In this document: positions 55,648-64,000 of the stretch, in pieces | Layout of the letters: each line of letters opens with the position of its first letter | How positions within the stretch are numbered: position 1 is the stretch's first letter | Assembly: GCF_904849725.1 (NCBI RefSeq) | Contig: NC_058518.1 | Span: 332,110,581 to 332,174,580 of the forward strand | Source of the DNA: Hordeum vulgare subsp. vulgare | Taxonomy: Eukaryota; Streptophyta; Magnoliopsida; Poales; Poaceae | Length of the DNA: 64,000 nt | Reading direction: 5' to 3' | Made by a program: the position numbers and the translations under genes | Notes under the pieces: generated by a model | Told to the model about the DNA's origin: nothing | Seen by the model: the letters and a program-made list of their open reading frames with translations, nothing else | Database searches by the model: none

Positions 55648-57594
55648 CTAGCCGCCTCGGTTGTCTCCAACCGGCTTGGAAGCAGACGACGTGGGGACAG
55701 GCTTGTCCGAAGCGATGACCTTGACCCGCATGACTGAGTCGGCCATGGCGTATTTGTGCGCCTTGGCCATGAGCACCGCCAAAGAGGTGGGCTCGGAGCA
55801 CATGAGCTTGTGCTTGAGTAGGGTGCCATCCCGGCAGCCATCAATGAAGTCCTGAATTGCTTGTACCTCGTGCACTCTTCCGTAGGAGTTGCTAGCTCCG
55901 TCCAGCGCGTGACATAGTCGCGAAGGGGCTCGTTGGGCGTATGGACACACATGGCCAGCTCGCGAGGCCGGCCAGGGCGTTTTGAAGGTCCCGGTGAAGT
56001 TGCGGACGAACGCGTCCTCAAAGTCAACCCAAGAGTTGACAGTGCCGGTTGGCAGGCTGTTGAGCCAAGTCCTGGCCGAGCCGGTCAGCATGAGAGGCAC
56101 ATAGTGGACCTCTACGCACTTGTTACCCCGGGCGATGCCGGCTGCAGTGGTGTAGTCGATTAGTCAGTCTTCTGGCTTGGCGGTGCTGCTGTAGTTGGGG
56201 GTGTCACGAGGGAGAGTGAAGCCGGCAAGGAACAGCTCCCCTCTGATACGGGGGCCAAAGCACGCCGGACCAATGGGACCCTCCTCTCTAGGAGGGCCGA
56301 CTGCGCGAGAAGGTTGATGCGCTTGCGAGCGTCGTTGTCGCTGTGAGGGACGCGAGGGCCGATCCGAGCCGAGATCCCAAGGGGGCCCTGGGACTCAATT
56401 GCCTTGGTCTTATCCCGACACTTCGGCGGGGGGACCTCGTGCACCCAATCACTCTCGTCGCGAGCCTCCTTGCGGGAGGCTGGAAACCGGCTTGCTCTGG
56501 TGCTGGGAATGCCGGTCTTGGCTGCCCTCGCCCTTCCGTCCAGAAGCGTGATGCATGGAGGAGCCTTGGGCGTGATGACGGCCGCTGGGGGTGTGGTGAG
56601 CCTCATGGTTGGCTACTGGAGACATCGACTCCGTGTGGCCGGGATTGAAATGGGCTTGTTGCTTGTTGGCGGCATCAAGGAGATCCATGACACGCTTCTC
56701 TTGAAGGGCGCGCTCCTCGCCCTCCAAATCAGCTATTTTTGCCATGGCCGCCTGGGCGGCCTTCATGTTGGCCACGGGGGTATCATAGATGGGCTGCTTG
56801 CCACCTAAGATTTTTGCAAAGACCCGGCCGCGGCCGCGGACTTCTTCGCGCCGGCTGGGGCCATCGGCAGCCGGAGTGAAGCCGTAAGAAGAGTTATACT
56901 CGCGCTGCATGGCCTCCATCCGACGCTTGGCGGTGGCGAGAGAAATACCCTCTTCCAGGAGCTACCTGCGGGCCTCCTCAAGCGTGGCCCTAGCATCGGT
57001 TGGGTTTGCAGCTGTAGCGATGGGTGACTTCAGTCCGACAAGGGTGGCACGAAGCAGGTCTACAGAGCCCGCGGAGGGGTCGGCTGCATTCGATGGAGCC
57101 TTGCCGGGAACCGTACTGGTGCTATCACAGATAACCATCACCTCCAAGAAGTTAGAGCTGACGGCGAGTTCATGTAGGGCAAGATATCCCGCATATGAAG
57201 GTGGATCATCGCAGATGAGCACCTCGCTAGGGTACTCATCGGACGCAGGCACATCCTCAAGGGAGAGCCTGATGAAGCTTGCACATAGCGCGTCGATGTC
57301 GATGCCCTCGCCGATGTGGCAAGGCTCATCGTCGAGGCGCAGGTCGCTGAAGAGAACGCCGGGGTTCGCGATGTCGGCGACGACATCACTGGGCAGCAGC
57401 CCGCTGGCGAACTCCTGATCAGAGTCCGTGAGATGGCCTGGATCATCGGTCCGCATCGCGGAAACCTCCGCAAGGATAGGCTCCACGGGCATGCTGATCG
57501 GTCCGGACGCGAGGCATCCGGTGGTGTTGGCAAAGGGTCCCGCCCGGAGTGTAACTCCGACCGGTGCCACGGACGGCCCCATGATGGGCGCCAA
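55648..57594 (-). pseudogene. gag: Gypsy gag
   Basis: ATG 57594 follows the primer site directly (MAPIMGPSVAPVGVTLRAG). The frame meets TAG 56962-56964 after EEARR and continues to TGA near 56449. It then shifts several times: the conserved capsid part reads MPLMLTGSARTWLNSLPTGT and WVDFEDAFVRNFTGTF at 56100-55990, then GRPRELAMCV and RDYVTRWTEL in another frame, then VQAIQDFIDGCRDGTLLKHK. These match Retrotrans_gag proteins of Tat-type Gypsy elements. An intact product would form the particle. At least three frameshifts and one stop disable it. Confidence 0.85.
57579..57594 (-). other. Primer binding site of the Tat-type element
   Basis: On the minus strand TTGGCGCCCATCATGG follows the LTR end with one base between. 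TGGCGCC is complementary to a tRNA 3' end of the form GGCGCCA, as in plant Asp tRNA. Confidence 0.7.
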
Positions 57595-57595
57595 G

Positions 57596-58608
57596 TGTCA
57601 TTGTTTTCTCACGACAGTAGCGATGGGTATGCTAATCGAGAGTGATGGGAACCAAAGGACACCGGTGGGCTCCGGGAACGGGATTGGTACAAGCGATATA
57701 GACGTAGGATGTACTCAGGTTTGGGGCTCTTCGTGGGAGATAATACCTCTAGTCCTCCTGGATTGGTTGATGAACGAGAGAGATTACAATGCGCTCGGTA
57801 GTGTGTGTGTAGGAGGAAGAAGGAGCTACCGGCTCGCGTCTACGTCTCCTGTATGAGTGGGTGAATGTGTGTGTGTAGTTGACCGACCCTCTGCATGGAG
57901 GGGGCTCGAGGGGTTTTATAGTCGAACTCACCGACCTAAAATATGGATAAAAGTACATAAGAGGGGCCCGCCTGGCAGCCTTGCCGGCTGGCCAGGGGGC
58001 CTGCCATAGTCTGGTCTTGTTGTTGGTGGGGCCCGCGGACTGCGAGGTCCCATATGGCCATGGGACCCATCGGCCACCCAATGGGGCTCTCACGTGAGGC
58101 CCATGCAGGACATGTGTGGTACGTCCAGCGTAGTCTTGCGAGATTTGTCATGGGTCGCCAGTACATCCGTCTCCACTATGGCCACGTCGAGCTTGGTAAT
58201 GGAGTGGGCAATGGCGAGCTGGTATTGTGCTAGGTTGACGGATCGAAGCCGGGGTAGGTCAGCGGCATGGCCGCTGACACTGTACCTAGCGTGCGCCTCA
58301 ACCTTGTACCCGCGCTGACGTGTCTTCACCTTTAATCATAGAGTCCCGTCACAGCCTATTATCGGATGTGACAGGAGCTCTCTAGCCGGCTAGCGGCCTC
58401 GCCAGCTGACCTTGGAGTCGCCGCCTCGCTCCTAGCCGGCAGGCCCTTCCTAGTCGCTCAAAAGGAGTGGCTGTCTCGCCCCTAGCCGGCACGCGCTTCC
58501 TAGCCGACGAGGAGGAGTTGGCCGATTGGAGGAAGCTGAAGACTCCCTTTGTACTTGGGTGCAAAGGAATAGGCTGGATGAGCCTACCTCGGGGTTATCC
58601 CCCCGTCA
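57596..58608 (-). repeat. 5' LTR of the Tat-type element, 1013 bp
   Basis: On the minus strand it starts TGACGGGGGGATAACC and ends AAAACAATGACA. The TATA box CTATAAAA is read on the minus strand at 57914-57921. It aligns with 35329-36322, with scattered substitutions and short gaps; the divergence suggests an older insertion than the Angela-like elements. Confidence 0.9.
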
Positions 58609-59064
58609 GCTAGGTATTAGCCTTGATGAGCATAGATTGATGCAGAGATCCTTCATAACAGGACCCGCTACCCGGAATAGCCCCACGAACATCTTCATCT
58701 AGTTGTTAGCTGCGGCGGTTGCTCGGGCGCGTGGAGTTGACACGAGAAAATCTTCTCGACCGACTCATGAGAATGGCCGTCATAATGGGCATAGGCATCT
58801 AAAGCGCTGCGGGGGAGGTCTGTGAAAGCCTGTGAGGAGCGCCAATTTTGTGGAAGATTGGCAAAATGGCCATCACTAAAAATACATCAAAGAAAATAGG
58901 GCTTACCGATGGTGATCTAGCTCATTTCCTGGAGCACTTGATGATCCCCTTGAGCATGGATCCTGTCCTCTTTGCACTTCAGGCTCGCCGAGGAAAGATC
59001 TGCCAAGAGCTTCTTCTTCTCCTCCCGTGGGGTATCTCGCTCAGAATACGCCCCATAGGTGTGC
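58609..59064 (+). other. Continuation of the Fatima-like element
   Basis: It begins with the right target-duplication copy GCTAG of the Tat-type element and ends at the Angela-like LTR. By nesting logic it continues the sequence that stopped at 35328. No coding motif is recognised; AAAATGGCCATCACTAAAAA (58863-58882) is the most distinctive part. Confidence 0.55.
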
Positions 59065-60270
59065 TGTTGGAAATATGCCCTAGAGGCAATAATAAAACAG
59101 TTATTATTATATTTCCTATTTCAAGACAATCGTTTATTATCCATGCTATAATTGTATTGAATGGAAACATAAATGCATGTGTGGATATATAGACAAAACA
59201 ATGTCCCTAGTGAGCCTCTAGTTGACTAGCTTGTTGATCAAGGATGGTTAAGGTTTCCTAGCCATAGACAAGTGTTGTCACTTGATGACGGGATCACATC
59301 ATTAGGAGAATGATCTGATGGACAAGACCCAAACTATAAATGTAGCATATGATCGTGTCATTTTGTTGCTATTGTTTTATGCATGTCAAGTATACATTCC
59401 TATGACCATGAGATCATGTAACTCACTGACACCTGAGGAGTGCCTTGTGTGTACCAAACATCGCAATGTTACTAGGTGACTGTAAAGGTGCTCTACAGGT
59501 ATCTTCGAAGGTGTCCGTTGAGTTAGCATGTATCAAGACTAGGATTTGTCACTGCGTGCGACAGAGAGGTATCTCGGGGCCCACTCGGTAATACAACATC
59601 GCAAGCAAGCCTTGCAAGCAATGTGACTAAAGAGTTAGTCACGGGTTCTTGTATTACGGAACGAGTAAAGAGACTTCCCAATAACGAGATTGAAATAGGT
59701 ATGTCGATACCGACGATTGAATCTTGGGCAAGTAACATGCCGAAGGACAAAGGGAATGATATACGGGATTGTGTGAATCCTTGACATAGAGGTTCAACCG
59801 ATAAGATCTTCGTAGAATATGTAGGACCAATATGGACGCCCAGGTCCCGCTATTTGATATTGACCGGAGAGTGCCTCGGTCATGTCTACATATATAGTTC
59901 TCGAACCCGTAGGGTCTGCACACTTAAGGTTCAGTGACATTTTTGGTATAGTGGAATTATTGATGATGGTAATCGATGGTTGTTCGGAGTCACGGATGAG
60001 ATTCCGGACGTCACGAGTATCTCCGAAATGGTCCGGAAATGAATATTTATATATAGGATTGTTGCATTTGGCTTCCGGAAAGATTTTGGGCATTACCGGT
60101 AAAGTACCGGGAGTGACGAATGGGTTCCGGGGTTTTACCGGGAGGGGCCACCCACCCGGGAGAGGACCTAATAGGACCATGGGTGGCGCACCAGCCCTTA
60201 GTGGGCCGGTGAGGCCAACCCAATAAACCTATTTCAGCCAAGGCAACGAAAAGAAAAAAAGATAAGGAAG
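59065..60270 (+). mobile_element. Angela-like LTR, interrupted by the next element
   Basis: It starts TGTTGGAAATATGCC and matches the LTR at 60271 to about 61490, then stops at GGAAG (60266-60270), where the next LTR begins. Its last ~600 bases must lie beyond the window or have been lost. It differs from the next LTR more than paired LTRs do, for example in the 59300-59420 part. Preceding bases are TGTGC (59060-59064). Confidence 0.85.
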
Positions 60271-62081
60271 TGTTGGAAATATGCCCTAGAGGCAATAATA
60301 AATTTATTATTATTATATTTCCTTGTTCATAATAATCGTTTATTATCCATGCTAGAATTGTATTGATTGGAAACTCAAATACATGTGTGGATACATAGAC
60401 AACACACTGTCCCTAGTAAGCCTCTAGTTGACTAGTTCGTTGATCAAAGACGGTCAAGGTTTCCCGACCATAGGCAAGTGTTGTCACTTGATAACGGAAT
60501 CACATCATTAGGAGAATAATGTGATGGACAAGACCCAAATTATATACGTAGCATATTGATCGTGCCATTTTGTTGCTATTGTTTTCTGCGTATCAAGTAT
60601 TTGTTCCTATGACCATGAGATCATATAACTCACTAGCACCAGAGGAATGCCTTGTGTGTCTCAAACGTCACAACGTAACTGGGTGACTATAAAGGTGCTC
60701 TACAGGTATCTCCGAAGGTGTCCCTTGAGTTAGTATGGATCAAGACTGGGATTTGTCACTCCGTGTGACGGAGAGGTATCTCGGGGCCCACTCGGTAATA
60801 CAACATCACACACAAGCCTTGCAAGCAATGTGACTAAGTGTAAGTCACGAGATCTTGTATTATGAAATGAGTAAAGAGACTTGCCGGTAACGATATTTAA
60901 ATAGGTATGCGGATACAGACGATCGAATCTCGGGCAAGTAATATACCGAAGGACAAAGCGAATAACATACGGGATTATATGAATCCTTGACACTGAGGGT
61001 CAACCGTTAAGATCTTCGGAGAATATGTAGGATCCAATATGGGCATCCAGGTCCCGCTATTGGATATTGACCGAGGAGAACCTCGGGGCATGTCTACATA
61101 GTTTTCGAACCCGCTGGGTCTGCACACTTAAGGTTCGGCGATGTTTTAGTATAGTTGAGTTATATGTGTGGTTACCGAATGTTGTTCGGAGTCCCGGATG
61201 AGATCACGGACTTCACGAGGGTTTCCGGAATGGTCCAGAGACGAAGATTGATATATAGGATGACTTCATTTGGTTACCGAAAAGTTTTCGGGCATAACCG
61301 GGAATTTACCGGGAGTAACGAATGGGTTCCGGAAGTTAACCGGGTGGGGGGCAACTTTCCCGGGGGAAGCCAAAGGACTTATGGGTGGCGCACCATCCCT
61401 TAGTGGGCTGGTGGGACAGCCCAATAAGGCCTATGCGCCATAAGAAAAAAACAAAAGAAAAAAAAGGAAAGGTGGGAAGGAAGAGAAGGACTCCACTTTC
61501 CAATCCTATTTTGAGTAGGATTGGAGTAGGAGTCCTACTCCTCCCCTTGGCCGGTGCCCCTTGAGGACTTGGCCCTCATGGCAAGTCCCTCCCCCTCCCT
61601 CCTATATATACTGGTGTTTTAGGGGTGATTTGAGACAACTTTTGCCACGACACCGACCACAAACACCACGGTTTTTCCTCTAGATCGTATTTCTGCGGAG
61701 CTCGGGCGGAGCCCTGGAGGAGTAGATCCTTCACCACCACCGGAGCGGCGCACGCTGCCGGAGAACTCATCTACTTCTCCATCTTGCTTGCTGGATCAAG
61801 AAGGCCAAGATCATCATCGAGCTGTACGTGTGCTGAACGCGAAGGTGCCGTCCGTTCGGCACTAGATCGGAGCGGATTGTGCGACGAATCGCGGGACGGT
61901 TCGTGGGGCGGATCGAGGGATGTGAGGAAGTTCCACTAGATCAACCGCGTTTATTAATGCTTCCTGCTGTGTGATCTACAATGGTACGTAGATCCAAATC
62001 TCCTCTCGTAGATGGACATCACCATGATAGGTCTTCGTGCGCGTAGGAAATTTTTTGTTTCCCATGCGACGTTCCCCAACA
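60271..62081 (+). repeat. 5' LTR of the Angela-like element, 1811 bp
   Basis: Full LTR with TG and CA ends. A TATATATA box at 61603-61610 lies about 470 bases before the end. The same layout occurs in the LTRs at 11739 and 18495. Confidence 0.95.
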
Positions 62082-62082
62082 G

Positions 62083-62095
62083 TGGCATCATGAGC
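62083..62095 (+). other. Primer-site position, variant form
   Basis: TGGCATCATGAGC sits one base after the LTR, the same variant as at 18481-18493 in the other copy. It departs from the standard TGGTATCAGAGC. Confidence 0.6.
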
Positions 62096-63480
62096 TAGGT
62101 TCATGCGTAGATGTTATCTCAAGTAGAACAAAAAGGGTTTTGTGGACGGTGATGTTCGATTTGCTGCCCTCCTTAGTCTTTTCTCGATTCAGCGGTATTG
62201 TTGTATTGAAGCGGCCCAGACTGACATTATTCGTACGCTTACGAAAGACTGGTTTCATCGATTGACATGCAACCTCGTTGCATAAAGATGGCTGGCGGGT
62301 GTCGGTTTCCTCAACTTTAGTTGAATTGGTTTTGACCGAGGCGGTCCTTGGAGAGGTTAAATAGAAATTTGCACATCTCCGTTGTGGTTTTTTGCGTAAG
62401 TAAGATGCGATCTACTAGATACCCATAGCAGCCGCGTAAAACATGCAACAACAATTAGAGGACGTCTAACTTGTTTTTGCAGGGTATGCTTGTGATATGA
62501 TATGGCCAATGACGTGATGTGATATATTGGATGTATGAGATGATCATGTTGTAATAGTTAATATCGACTTGCACGTCGATGGTACGGCAACCGGCAGGAG
62601 CCATAGGGTTGTCTTTAAACTAACGTTTGTGTTTAAGATGCGTTTACTATATTGCTAGGACGTAGCTTTAGTAGTAATAACATAAGTAGCATGACCACCC
62701 CGATGGCGACACGTTGATGGAAATCATGGTGTGGCGCCGGTGACAAGAAGATCGTGTCGGTGCTTAGGTGATGGAGATCAAGAAGCACATGATGATGGCC
62801 ATATCATGTCACTTATGAATTGAATGTGATGTTAATCCTTTTTGCACCTTATTTTGCTTAGAACGATGGTAGCATTATGAGGTGATCTCTCACTAAAATT
62901 TCAAGACGAAATTGTGTTCTCCACGACTGTGCACCGTTGCGACAGTTCGTCGTATCGAGAGACCACGTGATGATCGGGTGTGATAGACTCAACGTTCACA
63001 TACAACGGGTGCAAAACAGTTGCACACGCGGAACACTAGGGATAAACTTGATGAGCCTAGCATGTGCAGACATGGCCTCCGAACACAAGAGACCGAAAGG
63101 TCGAGCATGAATCATATAGTTGATATGATTAGCATAGAGATGCTTACCACTTAAACTATTCTCGACTCACATGATGATCAGACTTGAGATAGTGGATTTG
63201 GATCATGTACCACTCAAATGACTAGAGAGATGTACTTTTTGAGTGGGAGTTCTTAAGTAATATTAATTAATTGAACTAATTATCATGAACATAGTCTAAT
63301 AGTCTTTGCGAATTACGATGTAGCTTGCTCTATAGCTCTATTGTTTTTATATGTTCCTAGAGAAAATTTAGTTGAAAGTTGATAGTAGCAACTTTGCGGA
63401 TTGAGTCCGTAAAACTGAGGATTGTCCTCATTGCTGTGCAGAAGGCTTATGTCCTTAATGCACCACTTGGTGTGCTGCAC
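62096..63480 (+). other. Untranslated leader of the Angela-like element
   Basis: A long leader without a readable frame, matching the reverse complement of about 17100-18480. It contains TGATGATGGCCATATCATG (about 62790-62808), also in the other copy. Such long leaders are normal in the BARE/Angela group. Confidence 0.7.
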
Positions 63481-64000
63481 CTCGGGCGTTGTTTGTGGAT
63501 ATTGCGAACATCTGACATACACGTATTTGATGACTACATGATAGTTCAGTGCGCAATACTTAATGGCTTAGAAGCAAGGCGCCGAAGATGTTTTGAAAAC
63601 ATCGCAGAACATAAGAGATGTTCAGAGAGATGAAATTGAGATTTCATGCTCGTGCCCTTGTTGAGAGGTATAAGACCTCCGACAAGATTCTTTGCCTACA
63701 AAGTAAAGGAGAAAATCTCAAATCGTTGAGCATGTTTGCAGATTGTATGAGTACAACAATCACTTGAATCAAGTGTGAGTTAATCTTCCAGATGAGATAG
63801 TGATGGTTCTCCAAAGTCACTGCCACTAAGCTGCTAGAGCTTCGTGATGAACTATAAACAAATCAAGGATAGATATGATGATCCTTGAGTGATTCACAAT
63901 GTTTGACACTGCGAAAGTAGAAATCAAGAAGGAGCATCAATTGTTGATGGTTGGTAAAACCACTAGTTTCAAGAAGGGCAAGGGATAGAAGGGATACTTC
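63481..64000 (+). pseudogene. Angela-like gag remnant
   Basis: Pieces of a gag frame in different frames: NGLEARRRRCFENIAEHKR, LVPLLRGIRPPTRFF, VNLPDEIVMVLQSH, then EIKKEHQLLMVGKTTSFKKG near the end. An in-frame TGA at 63890-63892 precedes FTMFDTAKVEIKK; the same TGA is present at 16693-16695 (minus) in the other copy. The matching segments and stops in two copies suggest a shared defective ancestor. Confidence 0.72.

Larger units (their letters stand above)
35329..58608 (-). mobile_element. Tat-type Gypsy element with antisense gene, 23.3 kb including nested inserts
   Basis: The LTRs at 35329-36322 and 57596-58608 flank an interior coding, on the minus strand, gag, protease, RT, RNase H and integrase in Gypsy order. 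GCTAG borders both ends (35324-35328 and 58609-58613). A separate multi-exon gene lies between integrase and the 3' LTR on the opposite strand, a layout known for Tat-lineage elements. Two insertions interrupt it: an Athila/Sabrina-like element in integrase and a 4.3 kb LTR-like element between protease and RT. Without them the element is about 13.8 kb. All coding parts are broken. Confidence 0.9.
30333..59064 (+). mobile_element. Fatima-like Gypsy element, decayed, interrupted, 3' end missing
   Basis: 5' LTR 30333-30824, primer site, gag-like and protease-adjacent remnants to about 33714 and noncoding sequence to 35328 form the first part. The Tat-type Gypsy element (35329-58608) is inserted with target duplication GCTAG, and this element resumes at 58609-59064, where an Angela-like LTR cuts it. 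No RT or integrase of its own is seen, so the copy is either non-autonomous or deleted. Its 3' LTR must lie beyond the window. The Fatima label comes from remembered LTR and gag motifs. Confidence 0.7.
60271..64000 (+). mobile_element. Angela-like Copia element, 5' part, running out of the window
   Basis: LTR 60271-62081 (1811 bp) starts TGTTGGAAATATGCC and ends TTCCCCAACA, followed by an interior that matches the reverse of 16400-18494 in the other Angela-like copy. It is inserted within an older LTR of the same family; GGAAG at 60266-60270 is the left target-duplication candidate. The 3' part lies outside the window. Confidence 0.93.

Overview
The window looks like intergenic DNA from a large grass genome, most likely Triticeae (wheat, barley or a close relative). 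The main clue is three copies of an LTR with the ends TGTTGGAAATATGCC and TTCCCCAACA, typical of the Angela/WIS/BARE Copia group. Stowaway and Tourist MITEs and a CACTA end fit this. I found no intact cellular gene, tRNA or rRNA. Every recognisable coding stretch belongs to a transposable element and all but one short frame are visibly broken. Family names are from memory of sequence motifs, not from a search.

Layout. 1-1072 is one end of a CACTA transposon. 1073-7783 is older DNA carrying a Stowaway-like MITE (2621-2953), a small Stowaway MITE (3773-3896), a hAT element with a dead transposase (3971-5649) and a Tourist-like MITE (5718-6000). 8007-26677 is a Copia element of the Maximus/SIRE type (5' LTR, gag, protease, integrase, RT, RNase H, then an env-position ORF). 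An 8.6 kb Angela-like element (11739-20307, minus strand) sits inside its gag. The Copia element has no 3' LTR of its own. At 26678 it runs into a second copy of its own 5' flank, followed by a Harbinger element (26849-29998) that contains a solo LTR of the same Copia family.

From 30333 onward lies a decayed Fatima-like Gypsy element. It is split at 35328 by a 23.3 kb Tat-type Gypsy element on the minus strand (35329-58608, TSD GCTAG). That element holds a multi-exon antisense gene (36893-40772), an Athila/Sabrina-like element inserted in its integrase (41967-47127), and a 4.3 kb apparent solo LTR between its protease and RT (50231-54573). The Fatima-like tail resumes at 58609 and is cut at 59065 by an Angela-like LTR. 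That LTR is cut in turn at 60271 by another Angela-like element, which runs off the window.

The nesting gives relative ages: the host DNA and the MITE, hAT and Harbinger elements lie outermost, with the LTR elements successively inside one another. Most target-site duplications can be read directly, so most boundaries are firm. The most unusual points are the duplicated Copia/Harbinger locus, the gene-like promoter and 5' UTR intron in front of the env-position ORF with the same GGACGTCC palindromes that fill the LTR, the spliced antisense gene of the Tat element, and two Angela-like copies that share the same dead gag frame.
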